A DNA stretch of 50,488 nt from Verrucomicrobiota bacterium (GCA_017309115.1 JAFLEF010000053.1:1-50488); one strand, 5' to 3'; positions 18,082-26,344 are shown, numbered from the stretch's first letter. Program-made: numbers and translations. The notes: a model not told the origin generated them from the letters alone.

Positions 18082-19107
18082 CTAATCCAGAGGCGCGGAG
18101 GCCACGGCCAGATCGGGTGCGGCCACCGCCTGCCGTAGCCAACGCCGCAACTGGCCGAGGTCCCGACAGGTTTCCAGTCGAAGATTGACTTCGGAAGGAA
18201 CTTGATTGAATCGGGTGGTCAGCACCTCTCGAATGGCGTCTTTGAGCGCCTCGATTTGGCCCATTTGCTGGCCTTCCTGGCGCCCTTCCTGGCGCCCTTC
18301 TTGACGGCCTTCTTGACGGCCTTGCTGGTGGCCCAGTTGTAGGCCTTCCTGGAGTGCTTCCTTGCGGGCGGAGCGTTCAAAGCTAGTGACGAAGTGCATG
18401 ATTTTCTCCGGATGTAATTCCTGCAGTTCCTGACGAAAGGAGTGTTCCTGGGCGGTCGACAACGGCAAGAACCAATCCAGGAGGCGCAATAGCTGATATA
18501 CAGTTTCGCGATCGAAACTGTCCCGGTCGAGATGCCACAGCAACTCCAGTTTCCCCCGCCGCCGATGCGGGGAATCCCGCCGCCAGCGGAGGGCGATTAG
18601 ATGGGCCCGGATCACTTGCGCGATGGGATTTCCCGGCTGGACCAGTTGTCCCTCGGAGAATTCCAGAAGTTTGCAGGTCGCAAACTCAAAGAGGATTCGG
18701 GTTCCGAGATACCTCTCCTCGAACGTCCCGGATCGGAATTGGGGATCGCCGTCGGCCAACACAGCCAAGCTGACCACTGGGCGCCCGTGGATTTGTTTCA
18801 GCCGGTGATGGTACTGGTACATCCGTTCGGCTAGTCGGGTATCCGGCTGGGACTGGACTTCGACGTGGACCAAGATCCACGCCTCGCCACCGGTGCGTCG
18901 GAAGACCCGGACGAGTTTATCCACATACTGGCGTCCGGCGTCTGCGTCGTGCTCGAGCGCTTGGAGTTCCTTGTCGAGGAAGACCGGCTCCTGAGACCAG
19001 TCGATCTGCTCGGCCACCGCCGGGAAGCACAGGGTCAGAAACGGACGCAGGAATTTCTCCAGCGCCTCTTTCCAGGGGCTGTCGAAGTCATTGCGTTCGT
19101 CGCTCAC
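18082..19107 (-). CDS. Rpn/YhgA-like PD-(D/E)XK nuclease-family protein
   Basis: 341 residues from a GTG at 19107. The N-terminal half resembles the Rpn/YhgA-like transposase-related nuclease fold: F-L-D-K-E-L-Q-A followed by L-V-H-V-E-V-Q-S-Q carries the acidic residue and E-x-Q of the PD-(D/E)XK core, and a helical region follows. A charged stretch of five near-identical units (GRQE) occurs at about residues 259-278 and probably forms a coiled or polar linker; such repeats are typical of this family. Proteins of this group are encoded in many paralogous copies and Rpn enzymes promote RecA-independent recombination. Whether this one is active is unknown. No toxin, antitoxin or inverted repeats were seen beside it. 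Confidence 0.75.
   Translation of the reverse strand: MSDERNDFDSPWKEALEKFLRPFLTLCFPAVAEQIDWSQEPVFLDKELQALEHDADAGRQYVDKLVRVFRRTGGEAWILVHVEVQSQPDTRLAERMYQYHHRLKQIHGRPVVSLAVLADGDPQFRSGTFEERYLGTRILFEFATCKLLEFSEGQLVQPGNPIAQVIRAHLIALRWRRDSPHRRRGKLELLWHLDRDSFDRETVYQLLRLLDWFLPLSTAQEHSFRQELQELHPEKIMHFVTSFERSARKEALQEGLQLGHQQGRQEGRQEGRQEGRQEGQQMGQIEALKDAIREVLTTRFNQVPSEVNLRLETCRDLGQLRRWLRQAVAAPDLAVASAPLD
18272..18331 (-). repeat. Five 12-bp tandem units inside the nuclease gene
   Basis: The units read on the plus strand CCTTCCTGGCGC twice, CCTTCTTGACGG twice, then CCTTGCTGGTGG. They encode the G-R-Q-E units of the Rpn-like protein. The period is in frame, so copy-number change would lengthen the linker without breaking the gene. 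Confidence 0.9.
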
Positions 19108-19238
19108 CTGACTAGCTCAGCAAGAACGCCCTGCCCCCGCCATCGCCAGATTTAGCCAGCGCCCCAGGCTTGCGGGGAGAGGGTTCCCGGGGGGACGCGG
19201 ACGGGGGAGGCTCCGACTGGCTTCGATCAGGGAGTTGT

Positions 19239-19274
19239 AAAAACAGCCTGACAACCGGTTCCCCGGTTTGGGCT
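19239..19274 (-). terminator. Possible terminator of the queE-aminotransferase-rsmA operon
   Basis: Read on the minus strand, AGCC pairs with GGCT outside an inner AACCGG/CCGGTT stem, and five T follow. It lies 27 bases after the rsmA stop codon. The outer and inner stems are separated by unpaired bases, so the structure is imperfect. Confidence 0.45.
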
Positions 19275-19301
19275 TCCCTGAACTGGATCTCTTTCGGCCT
19301 C

Positions 19302-20141
19302 TCAGATCTGTGCGGGCGGGCCAGCCAGGTGTCGGGTCAGTGCCGCCCAAGTGGGAATGGGCACCGTTTCCGCGCGGGCAGTTTCGGCAATGCCACAGGC
19401 GGCCAGGGCGGCGGTCAGGCGATCCTCCGGCCATTGGGTTCGCAGGAGTTTGCGCAGCATTTTTCGCCGCTGACTGAAGGCGGTTTTGACAATCTGCGCG
19501 CCGATAGGCACCAGCGCCGGGGGCAGCAGAGGCTGGGCACGGCGCACCAGGGTCACACAGGCGGAGTCGACATCGGGTGCCGGGAAAAAGCAGTCCCGGG
19601 CGATCTTGAAATGGCCGGTGGCATCGAACTGAAGTCCGACCAGAACTGTGAGAACTCCGTAGGCCGAGGTGTCGGGCGCGGCTAGCAGACGCTGCACGAC
19701 CTCCAATTGCAGAGTGGCCACAATAGCGCGCGGCGGAGTGGGGTTGAGGGCCAGTTCCACCAGGATGGGGGAACCCACCGAATACGGTAGATTGGCGACC
19801 AACTTCCACGAACTCCAATCGGCGGGGTTCTGTTGCAGCCAACGGAGGGCGTCGGTCTGGATGAGTTCGAGGTTCGGCGACTGGGCGAACCGCTCCCGTA
19901 GGACCTCGCACAATCGGGCGTCGAGTTCGAGGGCTCGAACGGGGCGGCCAGTGGCCAACAGCAGTTCGGTCAGCGGACCCAGACCGGGTCCGATCTCGAG
20001 AATCCGGTCGTCGTCCTGGAAGGCGGCGGCAGCCACAATGCGGCGCAGTTGATTGCCATCGTGGAGAAAATTCTGACCCAGCGACTTGGTCAGTTGGAGT
20101 CCGCGTTGGTCAATCCAACGCCGCATTTCGGAAAGGGTCAT
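19302..20141 (-). CDS. rsmA: 16S rRNA (adenine1518-N6/adenine1519-N6)-dimethyltransferase RsmA (KsgA)
   Basis: 279 residues, a normal length. The enzyme dimethylates two adjacent adenines near the 3' end of 16S rRNA during small-subunit maturation. The sequence shows L-G-Q-N-F-L at 21-26, the SAM-binding motif E-I-G-P-G-L-G-P-L-T at 49-58, Glu72 in L-E-L-D for ribose binding, an acidic Asp97, and the catalytic N-L-P-Y at 117-120. It starts at ATG 20141, 21 bases after the aminotransferase stop codon, and is the last gene of the minus-strand group queE - aminotransferase - rsmA. Confidence 0.96.
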   Translation of the reverse strand: MTLSEMRRWIDQRGLQLTKSLGQNFLHDGNQLRRIVAAAAFQDDDRILEIGPGLGPLTELLLATGRPVRALELDARLCEVLRERFAQSPNLELIQTDALRWLQQNPADWSSWKLVANLPYSVGSPILVELALNPTPPRAIVATLQLEVVQRLLAAPDTSAYGVLTVLVGLQFDATGHFKIARDCFFPAPDVDSACVTLVRRAQPLLPPALVPIGAQIVKTAFSQRRKMLRKLLRTQWPEDRLTAALAACGIAETARAETVPIPTWAALTRHLAGPPAQI

Positions 20142-20162
20142 GGGTGGGCGGGGGGCGAAGGT

Positions 20163-21545
20163 TCAACGAGCCAGGGTTCGGGAGGAACGGCGGCGGGGAG
20201 GGCGCGCCACGGTGCGGAGGGCAGCCTCCACCGCGCAGACGGTTTGCTCGAGCTGACGCGCCGTAATGGTCAGCGGTGGAGTGAACCCAATCACTTCCGC
20301 AAACTCTCCTTCCGGCAGGACAATGTAGCCTTCGTTCAGCAGGAGTTTCACCGCGGCTAGGGACGCTTCCGTGGCGGGTTGGCCGTTTTGACGCAGCTCC
20401 AGACCAACCATCAGGCCCAGTCCGCGGCTGCGCAGTTCCAGGGAACCGATCCGACGCGGCAGGCCGGCGAGTTGTTGCAGGAATAGGCGACCTAGACGGG
20501 CACTGCGTTCCGGAAGCCGGCGTCGTTGGAGTTCCTCAATTTGCGCCAACGCCATCGCGCACCCCACCGGATGTCCCAGGAAGGTGCTGGTGTGAATGGC
20601 TTCGCCGTGGCTGGGCGGCCAGGCGTCCATGAGATCCGCGCGACCCACACAGGCCGAAAGGGGGAATCCCCCGGTCAACGCTTTGCCCAGGCAGATGAGA
20701 TCCGGAACGACCCCGACGTGTTCGGTGGCGAACCAGCGACCGGTCCGGCCGAATCCGGTGTAGATTTCGTCAAGAATCAGCAGGGCGCCGTGGCGGGTGG
20801 CAGCGGCGCGCAGTCGGGGCAGGAAGTCGGGCGAGGGAATCCGAATGCCGCCGCGGGCTTGCAGCGGTTCTACGAGAATGGCGCCGATGGTTCCCCGAGA
20901 GAGATGCTGTTCCAACTGGGCCTCGAGCGACGCGAGTCCCTGGCAGTTGGTATTGGGGCACGCGCAGTCCCAGGAACCGCACGCTGGCCAGTCGAGAAAG
21001 GTGCCGAACTCCCGCAGTTGATCCCGGAAGGGATCGCGAAAATGGGCGCGCTGAGTAACGTTGAGGGCGCCGTACCCTAGCCCGTGATACCCACCTCGGA
21101 ACGCGAGTACTCCGGTCCGGCCGGTGGCGAGCCGGGCGGTTTTGAGCGCGGCTTCCACGGCTTCGAATCCGGAGCTGCCGAAGATCACCTTTCCCTGCTG
21201 GCGTAACTCGGGTGCCCGGTCCGAGGTCCACCGTTCGAAGGTCAGTTCGCTCAGCACTTGCGCCAGTTGCCCCTTGAGGGCGTGCGGATGAACATCGCCC
21301 ATGGCGTGCAGGAGTCGGCCCATCTGAAGTTGACCGGCTCGGACCACAGCGGGATTGGCGTGACCTGCTGCGGTGACGCCAAAGGCTGCGGTCAGATCCA
21401 GGTAGCGCCGGCCGTCCTCAGTCCATACCGAACATCCCCTCGCGCGGTCCCAAACGATGGGCCAATGTCCGTCAGGATCGAGGAAGGTAACGTTACGGGA
21501 TTCGAATCGGGCGAGCTGTTCCCGGACGTCGGCGGTGGAGGGCAT
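20163..21545 (-). CDS. Class III PLP-dependent aminotransferase with a cysteine cluster
   Basis: 460 residues, fold-type I aminotransferase of class III (relatives include GabT, ArgD and other omega-aminotransferases). The PLP lysine is Lys288 in C-L-G-K-A-L-T-G-G and Asp259 in L-I-L-D-E-I-Y-T-G-F-G-R-T-G contacts the pyridine nitrogen. G-S-S-G at 123-126 binds phosphate. An unusual stretch around 189-201 holds four cysteines (C-x4-C-x-C-x4-C), which could bind metal; it is not part of the common core. The substrate is not evident. ATG 21545 lies 12 bases after the queE stop codon and rsmA follows by 21 bases, so the three are probably co-transcribed. Confidence 0.85.
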   Translation of the reverse strand: MPSTADVREQLARFESRNVTFLDPDGHWPIVWDRARGCSVWTEDGRRYLDLTAAFGVTAAGHANPAVVRAGQLQMGRLLHAMGDVHPHALKGQLAQVLSELTFERWTSDRAPELRQQGKVIFGSSGFEAVEAALKTARLATGRTGVLAFRGGYHGLGYGALNVTQRAHFRDPFRDQLREFGTFLDWPACGSWDCACPNTNCQGLASLEAQLEQHLSRGTIGAILVEPLQARGGIRIPSPDFLPRLRAAATRHGALLILDEIYTGFGRTGRWFATEHVGVVPDLICLGKALTGGFPLSACVGRADLMDAWPPSHGEAIHTSTFLGHPVGCAMALAQIEELQRRRLPERSARLGRLFLQQLAGLPRRIGSLELRSRGLGLMVGLELRQNGQPATEASLAAVKLLLNEGYIVLPEGEFAEVIGFTPPLTITARQLEQTVCAVEAALRTVARPPRRRSSRTLAR

Positions 21546-21557
21546 TCCAGGAAGGGT

Positions 21558-22295
21558 TCAGACGCCCCGCTGATCCGGGGGCCAGACGAACTTGTGCATC
21601 TGGAGTTGGAAGCGCACCGGCAGATGATCAGCAATGATGGCTTCGGCCAGCTCGGTTCGGCTCAGCGGAGTATGGCCGGCGGGTACTGGCTTCAGGGATT
21701 TGTCCTGCTGCTGCGGCGCCAGGGGAGCGACCCAGGAAAACAGCAGCGGACAGCGATCCGCGAGGGAGTGCTGCTGAATGATGTCTTTGGCCCACGTGTA
21801 ATCCTCGCGGGTGCCGAGGACGAACTTCACTTCATCGGTCGGTTTGAGCAGAGGGATGTTCTCCCACCGGTTGCGCCCCACTTCGCCGCTGCTGGGAGCC
21901 TTGAGATCCATGATTCGCCGGATGCGAGGGTCCAGAACTCCGAGGTCATGGGCTCCACTGGTTTCGACCAGTACGGTGAAGCCGTCGTCGCAGAACTCGC
22001 GCATCAGTTCGGCCGCCCCGGGCTGGAGCAGGGGTTCCCCGCCGGTGAACTCCACCAGCGGCAAGTTGTGACCGGACACCAGGAGATCGGCATAGGGTTC
22101 GGCCAGTCGATGGACCTCGTCCCGAATCTCGGAGAAGGGGCGTCGCCGACCTTCGGTGAAGGCGTAGGCTGTGTCACAGTAGGAACAGCGCAGAGAGCAG
22201 CCGGTCAACCGGACGAAAATGCAAGGCAACCCAGCAAAGGTGCTTTCCCCCTGCAGGCTCAGATAGACTTCATTGACGACCAGACTGCCGTTCAC
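21558..22295 (-). CDS. queE: 7-carboxy-7-deazaguanine synthase QueE
   Basis: 245 residues, radical-SAM enzyme that converts 6-carboxytetrahydropterin to 7-carboxy-7-deazaguanine, an early step to queuosine and other deazaguanines. The cluster-binding cysteines are Cys33, Cys37 and Cys40 (C-x3-C-x2-C), preceded by S-L-Q-G-E-S-T-F-A-G, the typical QueE start. The SAM-binding E-F-T-G-G-E-P-L follows at about 102-109. It starts at a GTG (22295), which gives the standard N-terminus. It is the first gene of the minus-strand group with the aminotransferase and rsmA. No queC, queD or queF is visible in the window. Confidence 0.95.
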   Translation of the reverse strand: MNGSLVVNEVYLSLQGESTFAGLPCIFVRLTGCSLRCSYCDTAYAFTEGRRRPFSEIRDEVHRLAEPYADLLVSGHNLPLVEFTGGEPLLQPGAAELMREFCDDGFTVLVETSGAHDLGVLDPRIRRIMDLKAPSSGEVGRNRWENIPLLKPTDEVKFVLGTREDYTWAKDIIQQHSLADRCPLLFSWVAPLAPQQQDKSLKPVPAGHTPLSRTELAEAIIADHLPVRFQLQMHKFVWPPDQRGV

Positions 22296-22361
22296 CCGGG
22301 CACCGTAGGGTATTCCGCGCAGCGTGGACAGTCAGGAGGTCGGGTTGGCGGCTGGGCCGAG

Positions 22362-22523
22362 GTTGAGAGTTGACGGGAAAAGGCGGGTAAGGGGTAAGCG
22401 GCAAGGGCGAAGGAAAGGCAGGTAAGGCGAGGCTCTGCCGAGCCGTTCGCGTCCCGGCAGAATGCGCGTCACCACTCCACGCGTGTAGCTCCGCCGGTCG
22501 TTGCCCTGCGTTCAACTCTCAAC
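22362..22523. repeat. 162-base mosaic element with 12-base inverted ends and G/A-rich leader
   Basis: The ends GTTGAGAGTTGA (22362-22373) and TCAACTCTCAAC (22512-22523) are exact inverted copies. Inside, CGGGTAAGGGGTAAGCGG (from 22384) and the following A/G-rich bases match the leaders of the repeats at 26.5 kb (minus strand) and 50.08 kb. The second half differs: it carries a hairpin GGCTC-TGCC-GAGCC at 22431-22444. No protein is encoded. It looks like a small non-autonomous element. Confidence 0.6.
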
Positions 22524-22541
22524 TGGTTTGTGGGGGGAAGT

Positions 22542-22666
22542 TTATCCGCAGATTTCTGGGGGGCTTAGCGGCGTGAACACGGGGGGCGGATCTGTTTCCG
22601 TGCATCTTGGTCAGGGGTGTCGTTTCCCCCGAAATCGGTGTAAATCTGCCTTGAATCTGCGGATAA
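22542..22666. repeat. 125-base element with perfect 13-base inverted ends
   Basis: TTATCCGCAGATT (22542-22554) and AATCTGCGGATAA (22654-22666) are exact inverted copies. The CCGCAGATT word also occurs at 2.2 kb and 50.26 kb, and in reverse (ATCTGCGGA) at 12.88 kb. Nothing in between resembles a gene. It occupies the promoter-proximal part of the gap before the PQQ-propeller gene. Confidence 0.6.
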
Positions 22667-22764
22667 CCCTCCCCGCTCTCCGCGAGCGGGAAGCGGTTCG
22701 CCGCACGATTTGAATTTGCTCCCACTTGCATAGTCGAACGACGCGTCGGAATCTTCTTCACACC

Positions 22765-24063
22765 ATGACGCTCAAGACGCTGCTGGCTGCGTTGGTCTGG
22801 ACCGCCCCGTTCTGGATCACAGCCGATTCCAACTGGTCCCAATGGCGGGGACCGAACTTCAACGGTTCCTCGCCCGCTCAAGGGTTACCCGAGACTTTTA
22901 CCAAAGCCGGCGCTACGTGGGCCACCCCCCTCCCGGGTCATGCAGGGTCGACCCCGGTGGTCTGGGGTGATCGAATCTTCCTAACCTCTCCGGACGAAGC
23001 CAAGAATCTTAATCTGCTGTGTCTGGACGCTCAAACCGGGGCGGTGAAATGGAGCCGGACTGTGGCTGTGGGCGACAAGGAGAAGGGCAAGAACAACATG
23101 GCCGCCCCCTCTCCGGTCACGGACGGAAAGCGAGTCATCGTTCTCTTTGGAACCGGAGATTTGGCGGCGTTTGATTTTGACGGCAACGAGCTGTGGAAAC
23201 GGCCGTTGTACAAGGATTACGGACGGTTCGCCATCATGTGGATTTACGGGGCGAGTCCGCTGTTGCTGGACGGGCAGTTGATCATTCCGGTGCTGCAGCG
23301 GGATCAGATGCCGGCGGATTATCCGTTGGCAGACGGTCAACCTGAGCGGGAGTCGTTTGTCTTGTCGTTGGATCCGGCGACGGGCAAGACGCTGTGGAAG
23401 GTTAAGCGCGCGACCGATTCTACGATGGAGAGCCATGAGAGTTACGCCACTCCAGTGCCGCATCAGGGACCCAACGGAATGGAAATCCTGATCGTCGGTG
23501 GGGATCATGTGAGTGGGCACAATCCCAAGGATGGCACGGAACTCTGGCGGGCCCGATTGTATGAGCGGCGCGACGACTGGTATCGCATTGTGACCTCTCC
23601 GGTTTCGGGTCCGGGTCTGGTGTATGCCAGTGGACCCAAGGGGCAGCCGGTGGTGGCTTTCAAGGAGGGCGGCCAGGGCGACGTCACCGGCACTCACAAG
23701 GTCTGGCAGTTCTCCGAAGCTCCGACGGATTGGGCGACACCACTCTTCTACGACGGAAAGTTGTTCATTCTGGATGGAGGTAAACGAGTGCTGTCCCGAG
23801 TCGATCCGAAAACCGGTGCCAAGATTTGGTCCGGCAAACTAGACGTGTCGGACACCATCTGGAGTTCGCCCACGGGCGCCGACGGCAAGATTTTTCTACT
23901 GAGTGAGAGTGGCACGGTCGTCGTGGCGTCGGCGGGAGATGAATTCAAGGTGCTGGCTCGGGTTCCCCTGGAGGAATCCCCCTCGCGGTCCTCGGTTGTT
24001 CCATTGAACGGCGCCATTCTGGTGCGAACGGCGAATCATTTGTACCGCTTTGATCGCAAGTGA
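22765..24063 (+). CDS. Exported PQQ-type beta-propeller protein
   Basis: 432 residues from ATG 22765; an upstream TTG (22726) would add 13 residues but spoil the signal peptide. A signal peptide (about 1-21) is followed by W-x-Q-W-R-G-P, the hallmark opening of PQQ-like outer-membrane or periplasmic propellers of Planctomycetota and Verrucomicrobiota. Repeats with A-x-D-x-x-T-G-x-x-x-W recur (LDAQTGAVKW, LDPATGKTLW, VDPKTGAKIW), giving seven or eight blades. No dehydrogenase active-site residues were recognised, so it may be a binding protein or scaffold. The amidase gene follows after 52 bases and may be co-transcribed. Confidence 0.82.
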   Translation: MTLKTLLAALVWTAPFWITADSNWSQWRGPNFNGSSPAQGLPETFTKAGATWATPLPGHAGSTPVVWGDRIFLTSPDEAKNLNLLCLDAQTGAVKWSRTVAVGDKEKGKNNMAAPSPVTDGKRVIVLFGTGDLAAFDFDGNELWKRPLYKDYGRFAIMWIYGASPLLLDGQLIIPVLQRDQMPADYPLADGQPERESFVLSLDPATGKTLWKVKRATDSTMESHESYATPVPHQGPNGMEILIVGGDHVSGHNPKDGTELWRARLYERRDDWYRIVTSPVSGPGLVYASGPKGQPVVAFKEGGQGDVTGTHKVWQFSEAPTDWATPLFYDGKLFILDGGKRVLSRVDPKTGAKIWSGKLDVSDTIWSSPTGADGKIFLLSESGTVVVASAGDEFKVLARVPLEESPSRSSVVPLNGAILVRTANHLYRFDRK

Positions 24064-24115
24064 CGGTCTTGCCCGCTTGCCGTCCGCCGCCTCTGAGCCC
24101 CACTGTCTCGTCCCG

Positions 24116-25105
24116 ATGCTTTTCCGCAGTCTCGGATGGCTGTGGGCCCTCCTCTGGTGCGGGCTGTCCGTGATTCCCGGTCAAGCCCAGTCCTCGCGCG
24201 GCGACCTAGTGCTCATTAACGGCCGGCTCTACGCCGACCTCGCCCTTTGGGGAGCGCGCCAAGGATTGCGCAGTCGTTGGAATGCGACGGCCGGGGAACT
24301 GAAGCTGACCAATCGTTGGGCCAACCTGGCCTTCAAAGCGGACACCGCTCGGGTAGAGTTCGATGGCACCATGGTCTGGCTGGAGTATCCGATCGCCGTG
24401 GAACGGGGTCGGCCGATGATTGCCCAGCGTGATCTGGATCTGACGCTGATGCCCCTGCTCAAGCCGGCCAAGTATCCCGCTGGCCGCAAGGTTCGGCGGA
24501 TCGCGCTCAGTGCGGGACATGGGGGCAAGGATCCGGGGAATACCGAAGGCAGCCGGCAGGAGAAGACCTACACGCTAAAGCTGGCGCGGGAGTTGGCGGC
24601 GCGACTTAAGGCGGCCGGATTCGAAGTCATCCAGGTTCGCGACCAAGACGAGTTCATTGCTCTGGACGATCGCCCGGAAGAAGCCAATCGGCGTCGTGCG
24701 GACCTCTACTTGTCTCTGCACTTCAACGGCGCGGGAGGCCGGGGCAGTGCCACTGCGAAGGGGGCGGAAACGTTCGCGCTCACCCTGCCCAATGGTCGAT
24801 CCACTCACGGTGGAAGCTCTTCCGGAAGTCAGCCGGGCAATCGCTTCGACCGAGAGAATTTGCTCCTGGCGTACCAGGTGCACCGGGCACTGATCGGATC
24901 GGTCAACATAGCCGATCGGGGCGTAAAACGGGCGAATTTCGCCGAACTGCGCGGCGCCCGCATGCCGGCGATCCTGATTGAGGGCGGCTTCATGGATCAT
25001 CCGGAAGACATCCGCCGAATCATGAGCGACCGGGAGCGAGGAAAGATGGCCGATGCGATTGTGGATGGTGTCCAGGCCTACAAGCGCCTGGTGGAACGGG
25101 AGTGA
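24116..25105 (+). CDS. N-acetylmuramoyl-L-alanine amidase (Amidase_3) with N-terminal beta domain
   Basis: 329 residues from ATG 24116, which gives a clean signal peptide (about 1-25, ending G-Q-A-Q). Residues about 30-115 form a beta-rich domain. The catalytic domain is a zinc Amidase_3 that cleaves the bond between muramic acid and the stem peptide. Zinc ligands are His135 (A-G-H-G-G-K-D-P), Glu149 and His202 (S-L-H-F-N); the catalytic Glu is in I-L-I-E-G-G-F. The frame is open further upstream from 24050, but that overlaps the propeller gene and adds no sensible sequence. Likely periplasmic, acting in wall turnover or cell separation. Confidence 0.9.
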   Translation: MLFRSLGWLWALLWCGLSVIPGQAQSSRGDLVLINGRLYADLALWGARQGLRSRWNATAGELKLTNRWANLAFKADTARVEFDGTMVWLEYPIAVERGRPMIAQRDLDLTLMPLLKPAKYPAGRKVRRIALSAGHGGKDPGNTEGSRQEKTYTLKLARELAARLKAAGFEVIQVRDQDEFIALDDRPEEANRRRADLYLSLHFNGAGGRGSATAKGAETFALTLPNGRSTHGGSSSGSQPGNRFDRENLLLAYQVHRALIGSVNIADRGVKRANFAELRGARMPAILIEGGFMDHPEDIRRIMSDRERGKMADAIVDGVQAYKRLVERE

Positions 25106-25135
25106 ACCGGTCGGGGTCGGTTTGAACGGGGTCTT

Positions 25136-25831
25136 TCAGCGGAAAGACATGCCCACCGAAAGGTTCCCGAAGATCGAATAGGGAAGGTTCTCCGTCTGAC
25201 TCAGTAACCACCACTCCACGCCCGCCACAGCCTTGAGGAACACACGATTGGTGATGTCTACGCGCAAGCCACCGCCCACATTCCAGGTGAAGGCGGCTTC
25301 GGTCTGAGTCGACTCGTAGCAGACGTAGCCCCACCAATAATCCGGATAGCACTCTACCGATTGGTACGGATCATTGACGGTGAGGGTGACGAACCCAATG
25401 CCAGCGCTCACCAGCGGCGTGACCCGGCTGGGAAGGATGTTCCAATCGAGGTTCAGCTTGCCGTTGCCTTGATAAACGGTGTCAGAACGGGTGCCGGGCA
25501 AACCGGGAGCGGTCACATGGAAATCGGGGGCTCCGAAGACCATCTCGAAGTTGACGTTCCAGAACTGATTCAAGTTGTAGCCGACTCCAACGCCGCCTTG
25601 AACGTGGGTGTCAATGGACACGGAGGTATCGAGACCGGAGACGTCGATATCCTGGTAGTTCAGGCCCTGGGGTGAGGCGCCGCCAAGGACCACATAACCA
25701 TCCCATTTGCCGGCGCGATCACCGCCCCCGGGGGCGAAGTAGTTGGGGAATTGTGCGTAAGCGGGCAGGAGCCCACTGAGGCTGGCGGCCCAGAGCATGA
25801 CAGAGCGACGTGAGAAGCGGTTGGTCTTCAT
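25136..25831 (-). CDS. Outer-membrane beta-barrel protein (OmpW/OmpA-barrel-like)
   Basis: 231 residues from ATG 25831. A signal peptide with twin basic residues near its start ends P-A-Y-A-Q. The remainder has alternating hydrophobic and polar residues, many glycines and aromatics (G-V-G-Y-N-L-N-Q-F-W-N-V-N-F-E) and ends in S-V-G-M-S-F-R, close to the aromatic C-terminus needed for barrel assembly. It is most like eight-stranded OmpW/Opr-type barrels. A loop with two cysteines (E-C-Y-P-D-Y-W-W-G-Y-V-C-Y-E) is unusual. Convergent with the amidase gene across 30 bases. Function unknown. Confidence 0.72.
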   Translation of the reverse strand: MKTNRFSRRSVMLWAASLSGLLPAYAQFPNYFAPGGGDRAGKWDGYVVLGGASPQGLNYQDIDVSGLDTSVSIDTHVQGGVGVGYNLNQFWNVNFEMVFGAPDFHVTAPGLPGTRSDTVYQGNGKLNLDWNILPSRVTPLVSAGIGFVTLTVNDPYQSVECYPDYWWGYVCYESTQTEAAFTWNVGGGLRVDITNRVFLKAVAGVEWWLLSQTENLPYSIFGNLSVGMSFR

Positions 25832-26054
25832 GAACGAAACCCGCTTTAGGCCAATCGCGCGGGGACACAATGCCAAACTTCGGGCATCTGAACGCAGCGT
25901 GTCCCGGTGAACGTAGACGTGCGAATAGCCCTAGGTCAGGCGTCCACCCTCTGGAACCAAAGTGCCATTGAGAATTCAGCATGCGGGAACGATGAGGAAA
26001 TGCGCTGGCGCACTCACCCAGGCTGTCCGGGTTGCAGGGCGCCAGCCCTTACCT
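25832..26054. other. 223-base gap between divergent genes; nothing confident
   Basis: It should hold the promoter of the barrel gene and the old promoter of the pseudogene. Near its right end (about 26036-26050) the short hairpin AGGGC-GCCA-GCCCT is visible. No gene or clear promoter was recognised. Confidence 0.3.
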
Positions 26055-26344
26055 ATGAAACGACTCATTCTGATCGCCCTCCTCGGTTGGACGGGACTCA
26101 AGGCAGCTTCCAATCCGGATCGCTTGCCGGGACCAGTCTTCGAAGAACTGGGGACCCTACGCTTTCCGGTGACCACCCGCTCTGCCCAGGCGCAGCGCTA
26201 CCTTGATCAGGGCATGGCATTCCTGTGGGGTTGCAGGAGAGCCTGCGGCAGCAGAACAGATCGGAATCCGCCGAGCTGGTGCGTCAGCAATTTGAAGAGG
26301 CTTGGCGACGATCGGATGTGGTGCTGAATCTGGAGTGGTTCTAA
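26055..26344 (+). pseudogene. Remnant of a secreted TPR-type protein, internally deleted and frameshifted
   Basis: From ATG 26055 there is a good signal peptide and about 40 residues of mature N-terminus, ending Y-L-D-Q-G-M-A-F-L-W-G, which matches the beginning of a known type of verrucomicrobial TPR protein in which that helix normally continues. At 26231 the frame changes by +2, and the following bases encode a sensible C-terminus (L-Q-E-S-L-R-Q-Q..., V-R-Q-Q-F-E-E-A-W-R-R-S-D-V) that ends at TAA 26342-26344. The central part, probably many hundreds of codons, is missing. A repeat element begins 13 bases later. Homology is recalled from family knowledge, not searched. Confidence 0.65.

Noticed and set aside
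18272-18331. Tandem units as a CRISPR array
   Set aside because: Units are 12 bases with no spacers and they encode protein. No CRISPR repeats or cas genes were seen in the window.
17522-19107. Defence island around the Rpn-like nuclease and tyrosine phosphatase
   Set aside because: No restriction, abortive infection or toxin-antitoxin genes are nearby; the phosphatase is better explained by its operon.
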